From the NCBI GenBank assembly GCA_963921795.1, contig OY997653.1, positions 25,251,203 through 25,315,202 of the forward strand: 64,000 nucleotides of DNA. The letters are read 5' to 3'. Numbering within the stretch: position 1 is the stretch's first letter; each line of letters opens with the position of its first letter. The DNA comes from Nannobrachium achirus. Taxonomy: Eukaryota; Chordata; Actinopteri; Myctophiformes; Myctophidae. The notes under the pieces were generated by a model. The model saw nothing but the letters and a program-made list of their open reading frames with translations, was not told where the DNA came from and searched no databases. Of the stretch, positions 1 through 9,762 are shown one piece after another. Made by a program: the position numbers and the translations under genes.

Positions 1-114
1 CTACTCCTGAAAAGTTGCAATGTTAAAGTGGAAGCCATTGTTCTCGCGATAATAAAAATCAAAATATCTTTTTCAAAAATATTGATTTTTCTTTTTTCTG
101 GAAAATGATGATGT

Positions 115-255
115 CACAAGACAATGGATTTCTGAACTTCCCACAGCTCTCCTAGGAGACTTGGACAGAGTAGAAAAAATTGTGCTATTTTATTATGAAC
201 ATTAGTGTGACCTGTTATATGAAGATGGGTTGAAAAGTGGCAAAGTCCTCCTTTA
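115..255 (-). repeat. TTAA-ended MITE-like repeat, copy near the left edge
   Basis: Read on the minus strand it begins at TTAA followed by AGGAGGACTTTGCCAC, then matches the segment at 63857-64000 over most of its length. Shared blocks include CACTTTTCAACC, ATCTTCATATAA and AATAAAATAGCACAATTTTT. A similar start (TTAAAGGAGTAGTTCACC) also occurs at 49405. The TTAA border suggests a piggyBac-type MITE; the family name is not established here. Confidence 0.6.
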
Positions 256-574
256 AGTAAGTAAAATAAAAACACCACTGAATGGAATCCTCTTTGAACA
301 GAGCCATTCACACCAAGAACTAGAACTATTTACAAATATAGCTACTTTTAGTTGTGTAAAAAGTACAATATTTGTCTCTCTGAGATGTAGTGGAGTAGAA
401 GGAAAACTATTGAAAATTGGAAATACTCAAGTAAAAACGTACTTTACATAAAATAAAATAAATAATATGAAATAAATAAAATAATAAAATTAAACTATAA
501 AATATGTAATAAATAAAATATGTAATGTAAAACTATAAACCCTGGAGAATGAAATGTAAAACAGCACACAAAAG
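256..574. other. AT-rich spacer, no gene seen
   Basis: About 320 bases with a strongly AT-rich patch at 440-535 made of short AATAAA/ATAAAAT words. I see no ORF, splice-framed exon or clear repeat boundary. It would contain the 3' end of the piggyBac element that starts at 3312 if that element is full length, but I could not identify a terminal inverted repeat. Confidence 0.5.
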
Positions 575-1167
575 CTACATGCTGTCGTGCCACTCCACGA
601 AGCAGTTTCTGTTTGGAATGTGGCAGAGGGGTACCTGGCATTTTCTGCAATATACTGGTGTTTTCATTCTATCCCCTCTGCCAGCCTTCTTGCACATCGT
701 ACAGTACCGTCTGCTACTAGTACCATCAGAACCGTAAAACAATGGCATGCAGGTTTCGGGGCAGGGCTCTAGTTCTGTTACTCCTTGGCCCTCGATCATT
801 TCTCGAATCAAGATCTCCACGAAGGCCTTGTGAGTCAACGGACGATCATTGTTGATCTTACACAGTTCCTTGTGGAGCAAGAAGCTGTTCACCACAGCAA
901 TGTCCAGGAAATGGAAGAACATTTTCTTGTACCATTTCATGGTTTTGTGGTGTACGCTGTAGTAGCCAATGAGTGCATCTGAATGGTCCATTCCGCCCCT
1001 GTTGACATTATAGTCCAATATGGCATCGGGGACGGGAATGTCCTTTACATTCCACACACCATTCTCCTTCACCTGCCTCCTCACTGTCTGTCCACTGTAT
1101 GCCTTGTGCATTGAGGAGCAGATCGTCACGTGACGAGTGTCCATCCATTTTACGAAAAGAAGCGAGT
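575..1167 (-). pseudogene. piggyBac transposase C-terminal fragment
   Basis: Open from about 1165 to the stop at 575-577. It starts VKWMDTRHVTICSS, continues through the GGMDHSD catalytic segment and ends in a Cys/His-rich finger (CTMCKKAG...CRKCQ...C...C) and HDSM. It aligns with the C-terminal third of piggyBac transposases. It is separated from the upstream exon by a deletion and a frame change. Confidence 0.85.
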
Positions 1168-1169
1168 CT

Positions 1170-2155
1170 TTACGGAACGTAGAGCTTGAAGCCCCATTTA
1201 GTCGGTTTAACTTTCATGTGTTGCTTGAAATGAACCTGTGCCTTGCTCGCCACCATCCTCTCGTCAATTGCGATGTTCTGATATGGATGGAAATGTGATT
1301 GGCAGGCTGAGACGATCTCTGTGTACAGGGGCTTTATTTTGAATAACCGGTCGTAGGAACTCGTGCCCTTCTTTCTGTCGTTCTCCTCGGCGTCTTCAGG
1401 GTTGCTCAAGTGAAGTGACCACAGGATGGATTCCCACCGGTTCCTTGACATCCTGTCGCCGGGGAAACTGAAGTTGTACGGGAACTGTTTCTTCCAGAGA
1501 TCTGATCTGTGACGCACATGGACCAATGCCGAAAAGAGGACAATGGCGAGGAACGTGTAGAACTCTTTCAGCGTCAGGATCTTCCAGGCAAATTTCGTGC
1601 CCGACGCAATTTTCTTGGCAGCGTTGCTGTTTGTGTTGTTGATCAAAGTAAGCATTACTGAATGGCTGAAAAAAAGCTGGAAAAGTGAAAGTGGAGTCCA
1701 TGGTGTGGTTCTGTCGAACGTGGGGCCAGGGGGTCTGTGTGGTTTGAAGGTACAAGGAGGTTCCGGCTCTTCATCGTCGCTCTCCCTGTTGCGCCATCGG
1801 TCCTCGTCCCTCACCCCTTCTGCCGATCGGGATGTGGCAGACGCACCGTCGCCGCGCTTTCCCTTTGAGGCTGGTCGAGAGACCGTTTTTTTCTTGGGTG
1901 GGGGACTTTCAAATTCAGGGTCGGCAGAATGTATGTCATCAGATGATGATGATGATGCCTGTGGCAGTGGTGCTGATAGCGGGTGAGCAGAGGCACGTGG
2001 TTTTCTATTGGGTAGTGAAGGTGCAGATCGTCGTCTATGTTGCGATCCAGATGTACGTGGCGCTGGGTCTGGTGCTGGTGTAACAGAGGCTGTCGCCGCT
2101 GTCTGTGCCATCTCAGCTGCTGTCTGTGAAGATCTCTGTGAGGAGTGGAGTTTAC
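1170..2155 (-). pseudogene. piggyBac transposase exon 4 (main DDE exon)
   Basis: Begins after a TTTCAG acceptor, with GT completing a Gly codon from exon 3. It has a Ser/Pro/basic leader (SPPPKKK nuclear-localisation-like stretch), then the conserved transposase core (LSLFQLFFSHSV, LKEFYTFLAIVLFSALVHV, RNRWESILWSLHLS, IAIDERMV), and stops at 1170 right after KLYVP. The second catalytic Asp is absent. Confidence 0.85.
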
Positions 2156-2179
2156 CTGAAATGAGAGACATGGGGGATT

Positions 2180-2422
2180 AGGGTGTGTGTGTGTGTGTGA
2201 GTGAGTGAGTGAGTGAGTGAGTGAGTGAGTGAGTGAGTGAGTGAGTGACTGACTGACTGACTGACTGACTGACTGGCTGACTGAGTGATTGTATTGTATT
2301 GTATTGTATTGTACTGTGTACACTTCTGCTTTGGCAAAAATAAAATGTATGTTTTCTCATACCAATAAAGCACTTTGAATTGAATTGAGTGAGTGAGTGA
2401 GTGAGTGAGTGAGTGAGTGAGT

Positions 2423-2466
<44 letters not shown>
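2180..2466. repeat. (GTGA)n / (GACT)n / (TATTG)n / (GA)n minisatellite block
   Basis: Runs of GTGAGTGA, then GACTGACT, then a five-base TATTG run (2290-2312), a unique piece with a plus-strand AATAAA (2365-2370), then GTGAGTGA and (GA)n to 2466. It fills intron 3 of the piggyBac gene and explains several low-complexity reading frames here. Confidence 0.95.
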
Positions 2467-2469
<3 letters not shown>

Positions 2470-2501
2470 TGTGTGTGCGCGAGTGCGGGTGTTAGATTTA
2501 C

Positions 2502-2605
2502 CTGATGTTGTCATGGCTGTTGTCATGGCTGCTGTTGGAGTAACAGAGGGTGATGTCCTTGCTGTTTTGTCTGTATCAGCAGCTTGGACCTGCATCTCTT
2601 CATCA
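2502..2605 (-). pseudogene. piggyBac transposase exon 3
   Basis: 104 nt between a CAG acceptor (intron end TTTGTCTAACCCACAG) and a GTAAATC donor. It starts by completing Ser and reads SDEEMQVQAADTDKT. Phase fits exon 2 (two bases carried in) and exon 4 (one base carried out). Confidence 0.7.
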
Positions 2606-2732
2606 CTGTGGGTTAGACAAAGAAACACTAGAAAGACTGGACCTTTGTGTGTATCTATAAATCAACTATATCTTTAGCTAAAATACAATTATCATATCTG
2701 TTTGGCAATCATTTCTTTCTCATTCAAATACC

Positions 2733-2752
2733 CGCGCGCGCACGCACGCACG

Positions 2753-2810
<58 letters not shown>
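2733..2810. repeat. (CA)n/(CG)n microsatellite
   Basis: Alternating CG-CA followed by an uninterrupted CA run, within intron 2 of the piggyBac gene. Confidence 0.95.
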
Positions 2811-2813
<3 letters not shown>

Positions 2814-2850
2814 GATCAGGACATGAACATTGCTAATAAAAATGACAAAC

Positions 2851-2937
2851 CTCAAAGGTTCCTGCCAGGATGATGTGCCAGCTGTTCCCTCATCTTGGAT
2901 CGGCAGTTTGGAGAGCAAGAAGCTCTCCTCTTCATCA
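2851..2937 (-). pseudogene. piggyBac transposase exon 2
   Basis: 87 nt between acceptor CTTTGTCTAACACACAG and donor GTTTGTC, reading SDEEESFLLSKLPIQDEG. Its acceptor and first codons are near-identical to those of exon 3, which suggests duplication of an exon together with its upstream intron end. Confidence 0.7.
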
Positions 2938-3019
2938 CTGTGTGTTAGACAAAGTTGAAATGACAATCAGATCTACACACAGAAAATATATTTTCAAACC
3001 AACATTGCAAAAAGAGTTA

Positions 3020-3020
<1 letters not shown>

Positions 3021-3104
<84 letters not shown>
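3021..3104. repeat. (CA)n microsatellite, about 42 units
   Basis: Uninterrupted CA dinucleotide run inside intron 1 of the piggyBac gene. Confidence 0.97.
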
Positions 3105-3108
<4 letters not shown>

Positions 3109-3121
3109 AAAAATGACAAAC

Positions 3122-3312
3122 CTTTCGGAAAGTGAACGATCCACCTCACTCTCGCTGTCCGCATGTTTTGTAGTTTGTAGAAGATCTTCATCACTATCGC
3201 TATCAGCCAAAATCACAGGCGCTCCTGGATCTTTAAGAAGGAATGATAGCACATCTTCCGGATTGTATTTCATCTCCCCCGAGCTGTTTTTGGTTGCTTT
3301 CCAACTAGCCAT
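3122..3312 (-). pseudogene. piggyBac transposase exon 1
   Basis: ATG at 3312-3310 (CTAGCCAT on the plus strand). It reads MASWKATKNSSGE and an acidic DSDSDED stretch, then a GTTTGTC donor. 63 codons plus two bases, matching the phase of exon 2. An upstream in-frame ATG exists at 3384 but the family usually starts with a short MASx leader, so 3312 is preferred. Confidence 0.7.
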
Positions 3313-4747
3313 TGTCTCTTCTGGCTGTACTATCAATAACAATTCACATACTATCACTACAAATTTGAATGTAGTGGAATGCAAACTCCACCCTTTGTCA
3401 GCCTTCCGGTTGGTTCCTGACTGACCAACCAGCAGGCTCTTTCTGCCTTGCCGCCCTGGTTCCGCCTTTTTTATGTTGAATTTGCTAAAACATCATTTTT
3501 GGAGGAATACAAACATTTAAAAACATGCCCTGTCACTAAACTGCCACTGAGAGACTCCTTTTTACTGAAACCAAGATTAAAATTAGAATTGAATACATAG
3601 AACAACAATACGAAGCAACTGAATAACAATTCAGTTCCATTTGTACACTGTCAGAGTTAAGGGAGACCTTGATATGTAAAAGTTTGAGAAACACTGATCT
3701 AGGGAAAATGCCTGGTTAAAAAGGAGGACTTTAAAGTCCCCCTTTTGAAGCGTCAAGGGACTGTGGTGCTCTCAGGTGGTGGGGGAGGACATTCCACAGC
3801 CGAGAAGCTGAGCAGAAGGCCCCAGCCTCCCATGGTGCAGACTGCAAAGCTTTATCATGGGGGGTTTCAGTGTGTCCCTGGCCTGAACAAAGGACAAAGA
3901 AGGGTTACCCTATGTACTTAGAGTTTAGGGTTTCAGTCAGGTTGATTGAGTGAGTGATTGAGGAAAGTACAGTTCAATACAAGGTCTGCCAAGAGTATTT
4001 TAAACCCAAGAAAGCCTATGGCTTGTTTCAAGTGGGGTCCTTTGTACTCAATTCATCGAAGAAGACAGGGCGGTTACCATGTCTGCTTAAATTATAAGCA
4101 ACTTTGGGATTGTTTTTCGGTAAAGCTCCTTGTAAATATTGGTATTAGCTGGTTGCGTTTGTTTCTAATGTGTGGTTGCTTATTTCGTCTTGCCTCCTAA
4201 TGTTTAAAACAGTGGTTCGCAAAGATTTTTATGTAAAAAAGACATATGCCATAATTAATAGGCCTATGTGTATTTGTCCTGCTGACACCAATCTAAAATA
4301 ATAATATAAAAAAAAAAGGTGCCAGGGACCCACAGCTGGTGAGGTCAAATATAGACAGTGTGTATAGGTTTAAAGTGCACATGTGGCCTGCAGTCACTTC
4401 TTTTGTGCTTGTTTCATAGACCTGGTTGCGTCGGAATTTCCAACGTGGAGGGAGCAGGTGGGGGAGGTAGGCTAATAGGCATAGTCTGGACAAACACAGA
4501 TGTAGACGGCAACTGGTTGGTGGGGTTTCCCATGATGCAACCACTATGTGGTATATAGCCTACTGTACTGTATTTGTAGTTATTTGTTTGTGATAATTTA
4601 TTACCTAGTATAGGATACAGGGCAGTAAACGAAAAAGGGGGGAGTTAACAGATAGTTCTTCTGTTAAACGACTACCTAGTATGGAAGAGAGGAAACAACG
4701 CATTCTAGAGGTTCTACCTTTTGTGTTTTGGCTGTGTGTTGATCTAC
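3313..4747. other. Spacer with degenerate repeat debris, no gene recognised
   Basis: Contains the 5' flank of the piggyBac gene (a TTAAGGG motif at 3658 is a possible end, not proven) and a GC-richer patch at 3720-3900 that looks like old interspersed repeat. ORFs here are short and have no recognisable domain. Nothing else could be supported. Confidence 0.45.
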
Positions 4748-5085
4748 AGCAGTGGTTCTCAACCTGGGGTCCCCACATGAGGCTGGCCCCAGATTACAGT
4801 AAAGTGACAAGGACTTTTTAAGACCTTTTTAATACCTAAAGAATAACAATTATTACTCTGTCAAAAGTAATTAACAAACTATGCTTAAAAAAAGTGTCAA
4901 ACATTGGGCAAATTGTCAAATGATATAAGGCAAAAATGTTGAAAATGTACAATCTACAAGCTCACACCGCCTCGCAACACGTGGCTTGTAGATCTGCTAT
5001 TTTCACAATATCAATGTCAGGGTGGGGGGTCGAGCTCAAATATGTTTATTTCGTGGGGGTCGTAGCCTCAAAGGGTTGCTGCTCT
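4748..5085 (+). mobile_element. hAT-type MITE, degenerate right end
   Basis: Left end CAGTGGTTCTCAACCTGGGGTCCCC matches the end of the intact element at 50985-51383. The right end is decayed (CCTCAAAGGGTTGCTGC). The body contains the hairpin core (4938-5009: ATCTACAAGCTCAC...CTTGTAGATCTGC) discussed in the findings. Non-coding; would depend on a hAT transposase supplied elsewhere. Confidence 0.7.
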
Positions 5086-5877
5086 AGTTATGAGTATGTA
5101 TGTATAGCTCATGTTGGAATGTTGGCCATATTACACTCTAAGCAATCTGGCTAGCCATCGTCAAGAGAAGTTGTTTTTCAGAGTCTGTTTTTGAGTAGTC
5201 TCTCGATTACAGACTTCTGCATTGCTGCTGGGAAAGAGCGACAGAACATTTCCCTGGCGATGGCTAGCCAGATTTAGTTTTTTGAGAGATTACACTCCAT
5301 GAGACTATCCATAGAAAGAATGTCATTTTGGGGGTGCATTATCCCTTTAAGATTGAACAGTTCTACAAATCAACCATTACTGGGGTTAAAATGTAGATCA
5401 AAAGAGTGTTGTTTGTCTGTATCGGCTCGCATCAAATTGTTGTTTTATCCTAATAATAACTACCGGGATATCAGCGACTGCCTAACTAGACCACATCCTG
5501 AAGATGACATTTAAGAAGTAGGCTAACTCTTCTCTGAAGACTAACACGTGTAGCCCATTTCCTCTTAGGCCTACATAGTCTCAGAGGGAGTGTCTAATTG
5601 TTCACATGCTTGGTCAGGCATCACAGAACAACACCCCCCCCCCCCCCCATCTCAACATACACCCGTTTTATATCACACTTACAGTGTAAATATTAGCATT
5701 TACCATTAACATGGATGTGACCAATGACAGAGTGCAGGCTATTTTTGGGTTATGCAGACATTCTTTCTGCCTGGGTGCTGACTCACAGTTTCCACCTCAA
5801 GAGTTTGGTTTTCATATGGTCTTTAGTGATGGGCTGACTCTCATCAGTTAAGTGTCAAAGTAAGTAAGATGAAAGGT

Positions 5878-5924
<47 letters not shown>

Positions 5925-6376
5925 GGAGTAACTTATCTGGATTACCATGTGCTCTCTGTGTGCCATGATTGGCTGCTTTTTGAAAATACTATGGCCTACT
6001 CTGTAAAATGCTATAGGCTGAAATGGTCTGATGTAACAGGATTGGTCAGGTTGGAGAAAGTAGAAAGTAGGAGGGGGAATGAGCCACCAAGAAGGATAAA
6101 TGATACTGAGAAGAAGAAAGCACAGAGACGAGATGGAGTTCTACCACAATGTATGATGCCTGTGACTGTCTTTAACAGAGACAAAGAGACTTGGGGCTAA
6201 TGTTTGGTTTTATTATTTCCAATGCCATGCTAGATAGGAGAGTGTGGAGGGCAGGCGATTCAGGAGTTCAGAGTTGGTGTTGGCTAGACACACTCTCGAA
6301 TCACATTATTGCCATCTCCACACAGCAAATTGCCTGTTATCCTGGCAGGTAATGGTGCACTAAATACTTGGGCACA
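5086..6376. other. Spacer with poly-C run and (GT)n
   Basis: No gene recognised. A poly-C run lies at about 5634-5648 and a (GT)n tract at 5880-5920. The two near-repeats of TGGCTAGCCA/GCTAGCCAGA (5150-5160 and 5262-5275) form a loose inverted pair with about 110 bases between. Reading frames here are short and featureless. Confidence 0.4.
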
Positions 6377-6404
6377 ATGACGGAGAGAGGAGCCACTTAT
6401 GAGT
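6377..6404 (+). CDS. Tentative first coding exon of an unrecognised gene
   Basis: ATG at 6377 in a fair context (GGCACAATGACGG), reading MTERGATYE plus one base, then a good donor (GAGT followed by GTAAGT). 28 nt. It is phase-compatible with the candidate exons at 6648 and 7119: 28+58+148 nt = 78 codons with no stop. Such a short exon could easily be chance. Confidence 0.25.
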
Positions 6405-6647
6405 GTAAGTATTTTAATTTGTTGTTTGTAGGCTATAGGATTTTCATGACGGGCAAATGATGCAGGGCTATACTATTATGTGAAGAAACTAAGTCCACAG
6501 CCAAGCTACTGAGGTTCCAGCCGAGATGACTTCTAAAGTGATGATAATACAGACTCTGAGATAGACCAGTCCTGCATTGTAAAATTGATCCTGTGTTTTC
6601 TTTTCATTGCCCTTTTTATGATAATAATTTGGATCGTTTGTCCACAG

Positions 6648-6705
6648 GCTGCAGACACAAAACCAGGATCCTCTCCTCTGAGACACAAGAAGGGAGACCA
6701 AACTG
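6648..6705 (+). CDS. Tentative second exon (short copy of a duplicated exon)
   Basis: 58 nt between acceptor TTTGTCCACAG and donor GTATGTGG. In the phase set by the 6377 exon it reads CRHKTRILSSETQEGRPN. The start (GCTG.. then CACAAAACCAGG) and the downstream intron (GGTATGTGGAGTTAG) match the exon at 7119, so the two lie in a tandem duplication of about 460 bp. This copy lacks the middle of the longer one. It may be a decayed pseudo-exon. Confidence 0.3.
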
Positions 6706-7118
6706 GTATGTGGAGTTAGCAGGGTTGAACATATTGATTATTTTCTTAGTGAATAGTCTATTGATTACTTGTTCGAATGAGAAGCACATGTTTAATTATT
6801 TTTCTTTGAAGGTCAACAAATGAATGCAAAAAGATTATAATGTATTATTTATAATCGGCTAAATCAATTAGTTTGATTATTCATTTGTATCGCATAGGCT
6901 TTTCATATAGGACAATGATGCAGGGTTTCCATGTCTTTCTGTGAAGAAACAAAGTCCACATCCTAGCTACTGAGCTTCCAGCCGAGATGACTTCCAAAGT
7001 GATGATAATACACACTCTGAGATAGACCAGTCCTGCATTGTGACACTTATCCTGTGTTTTCATTTCCCATTTTTATGATAAATTGGATAAGTTGGATCTT
7101 TTTTTTCTTCTTCCATAG

Positions 7119-7266
7119 GCTGCGTGCACGGCACAAAACCAGGGTCACTGATGTGGTCTACAAGGACCTGGTGAGAATCAGGTCTCTGGTGAGGAATCTT
7201 GTGGACAGCCTTTCATTCAGGCAGTGGCATGAGGTGCACTGCAACACTCCTCTGGGAGCCAAGCTG
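7119..7266 (+). CDS. Tentative third exon of an unrecognised gene
   Basis: 148 nt with a strong polypyrimidine tract and acceptor (CTTCTTCCATAG) and donor GTATGTGG. Open throughout, it encodes a hydrophilic, helix-like stretch including VVYKDLVRIRSLVRNLVD, FRQWHEVHC and NTPLGAKL. I do not recognise the family. The sequence composition looks like real protein rather than repeat. Any following exon would lie beyond the L1 nest inserted 70 bp downstream at 7336. Confidence 0.4.
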
Positions 7267-8665
7267 GTATGTGGAGTTAGTACTCTAGTAGAGTTGAAAC
7301 CATTGATTATTTTCTTAGTGATTGATTGGTCTATTTTCTTTTTTTTTTTTTTTTAATACTATTTTTATTTGAGTTTTGGGCATACCAAGGAATAATTTCA
7401 CAGTTATAAACAACAGAATATAAAAAAGGCAGCGATATGGTACAATGAGTAATATAAGTAGTAATATTAAATAATAATATAAGTACAAATATAACATGAA
7501 AGAAAAACAGAAACAAACAAACAGTGACAAACAACATAGCAAACGACAAAACAAAAAACAGAACAGTAAATAAGACACTCTTACTCTCAGTCCTCCAACA
7601 CGGATCGTGCCCTTTCTGTTATTCCCTCTGTTTCTTTAATCGATAGTGGTCTTAGGCGTGTTATACACGCCACGGATGTATTTCACTTATAAAATGAAAC
7701 AAAGGGATATGGAATAATAAAACAATAAAAAAAATGGAAATACTCTAGTCCTTTTTGTCTTTCTCATTTTTCTCCATCCTTTCCACATAGATTTTTTGAT
7801 TATTATTATTTTCAATGATTATTATGTTGGGGGGGTCAGCTTACTTTTATTAAAGTGTATTTTAAAACCCTCGTAGGATCCTCGTGTTTTAGTCACACCC
7901 AGGGCCTTCGGGTCACTTTGACCCGGCTCATATTAAACCATTCTAAAGTATTTAGAAATCCCCAAAAATCATATTAAACACAATTTGATTGTCATTATTA
8001 ACTACTTTACTAACAATTCAATAAATATTTTGTATTATCCCTGCCAGGCCGGGATGGCCAAAGGTGAGGGATTATGTTTTCACTCCTCTGTCTGTGGACA
8101 GCTAATCTCAGGCAAATTGGACCAATTAGTGTGAAACTACACACATACACTCCCGGGAGGCCTAGGGTGGATCTTAAATTACCTTTTTTTGATTTTCTTG
8201 AGTCTCACCCCCCAATTATGTTCCAATGTACAAAAAACTGCTTTGGTTAAAATTTGGTTGAATTTCAAGCATATTTAGAGGTAGCTCAATCAAGTCAAAG
8301 ATGGTACATTTTATTGGTCAAAATCGAATTGCACTGCAGGCACATTTAAGTTATACATTACACATTATTCTTATACTAAGCACAGAAATTATATTTTTTA
8401 AGCTTACAAATCTAAACACAAATCTGATTACATGTTTGTCATATGTCAAACCAGAATTAATGTATTGTAGGAAATAGCAAAGCAAAGAATGACAAATTGC
8501 TATTTTTCATTTAACGTGCACAATGACATGTCTTTATTGCACACTCTTCAATCATACTCACACAACAAGCACACAGCCCCACTTCCTTGTTTACCCCCAA
8601 AACCCCCGAAAGTCACTGCAGTATAGCAATTCAGTAGTTACTGATCAATTAAAGTTTGTTTACGG

Positions 8666-9300
8666 CTATCGGGAGGGATACTTGTGCCGATGGTTCTGCA
8701 CAATTTGCAGCAAGTATTGGAGTTGGGACTCATCTTTAGTAATGAGACCACAATATTCTTGTATTAGGGCAACCCCACGCTCTGCATGATCATTGACAAC
8801 ATTCATCGCCTTCACTACAGCCAGAGCTTCTTGGTAGTCCACCCTGGGCTCCCACTCATCGGGATCAACGTCAAGGAAGTCATCTGGGAGATCCATCATT
8901 TTGAAAAGCACTTCAATGTTCTTCCTTGCAATTGTTCCAAGGTCAACAGTAATTATCTTCATATGCCCCTGTTCATGATCTTCATTTCCATCTTTCATGG
9001 CTCTCACAATCAGCCTCTTCGTTTGCACGCTCACTTGACTGTCAAACAATGCAAGTCCGACGATCTCTGGAGCCAAATACCATAAGTGATTGGAAAACCT
9101 TTGAGAAGCAGCTTTAGACACCTCAGCATTTATTGATGAATATTCCAGCAACGATTTTAACAGCTGCCAAGTCATTTAGTGGAGCGCTGACAGCAACAGG
9201 TGCCATCATCCATGCCTTCACATAATTGCAAACTGCAAAAATGCACAAATCCATGCATGCTTTTTCTTCCCTGAAGGTCAGTTTGAATTGGCCATGAAAC
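8666..9300 (-). pseudogene. Unrecognised TE-borne ORF, broken by a frameshift
   Basis: The open frame 9175-8666 (169 codons) reads on the minus strand. A second frame upstream (to about 9300, ACMDLCIFAVCNYVKAWMMAP) continues into it if a frameshift at about 9170 is allowed. Visible features: LTKDE-like ITKDESQLQYLLQIV near the C-terminus, DHAERGVALIQEY, and MDLPDDFLDVDP. I recall similar AERGVxLIQ proteins being scattered in fish and invertebrate genomes, but I cannot name the family or a catalytic site. A partial, reversed copy is in the right arm of the palindrome at 9478-9762 on the plus strand. It is probably a degraded protein of the element. Confidence 0.5.
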
Positions 9301-9477
9301 ATCCAGATCTTCATACAATAAATAACCTTTACCATCCAACGGGCATGATGGGTAGCTCCTGGAGCTCTGAACCGGATACCTCGAGCAGCGAGGTATCCGG
9401 TTCATCAATAAATGCTGAGGTGTCTAAAGCTGCTTCTCAAAAGTTTTCCAATCACTTATGGTGAACAGGGGCATATG

Positions 9478-9762
9478 AAGAGAATTACTGTTGACCTTGG
9501 AACAATTGCAAGGAAGAACATTGAAGATTTTTTCCAAGGTGCTTTAAGTGGGAGCCCAGGGAGGACTACCAAGAAGCTCTGGCTGTAGTGAAGGCGATGA
9601 ATGTTGTCAATGATCATGCAGAGCGTGGGGTTGCCCCAATACAAGAATATTGTGGTCTCATTACTAAAGATGAGTCCCAACTCCAATACTTGCTGCAAAT
9701 TGTGCAGGACTATTGGCACAAGTATCCCGATAGCCGTAAACAAACTTTAATTGATCAGTAAC
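9478..9762 (+). pseudogene. Inverted partial copy of the same TE ORF
   Basis: Plus-strand reading repeats the C-terminal coding text of the minus-strand ORF at 8666-9175 (for example the ITKDESQLQYLLQIVQ segment at about 9660-9710), with an internal deletion near 9535 and substitutions. It is part of the right arm of the palindrome. Confidence 0.6.

Larger units (their letters stand above)
575..3312 (-). pseudogene. piggyBac-type transposase gene with introns, internally deleted
   Basis: DDE transposase of the piggyBac/PGBD type, which cuts and pastes elements at TTAA. Four N-terminal exons read in phase: 3312-3122 (ATG, acidic, DSDSDED), 2937-2851, 2605-2502 and 2155-1170, followed by a C-terminal block at about 1165-575. 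Family hallmarks seen: the first catalytic Asp in AIDERMV (near 1265), the last in YNVNRGGMDHSD (near 1010), and a Cys-rich C-terminal zinc-binding tail (CTMCKKAG, CRKCQVPLC). Between KWGFKLYVP (stop at 1170) and VKWMDTRHV only about 20 nt remain. Roughly 100 residues carrying the middle catalytic Asp are therefore missing and the frame is broken, so no active enzyme can be made. Introns 1-3 are full of microsatellites. No flanking TIR was identified. A domesticated PGBD gene is unlikely because of the deletion. Confidence 0.85.
6433..7335. repeat. Tandem segmental duplication, about 460 bp unit
   Basis: Unit 1 begins near 6433 and unit 2 near 6893. Shared landmarks: GCAAATGATGCAGGG / ACAATGATGCAGGG, CCAGCCGAGATGACTTC, AGTGATGATAATACA, GATAGACCAGTCCTGCATTG, the candidate exons, and GATTATTTTCTTAGTGA. 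The second unit is interrupted at 7335 by the L1 nest and resumes after 11846 with the same AATCGACTAAATCAATTAG text as unit 1 (6855). Confidence 0.8.

Noticed and set aside
2152-2628. Long minus-strand frames full of HSLTHSLTH and SLSLSL
   Set aside because: They are translations of the (GTGA)n/(GA)n minisatellite plus the flank of piggyBac exons, not proteins in their own right.
2870-3424. 184- and 149-codon frames across the (CA)n tract
   Set aside because: Dinucleotide translation (HTHTHT/CVCVCV). Only the minus-strand N-terminal part (3312-3122) is real piggyBac coding sequence.
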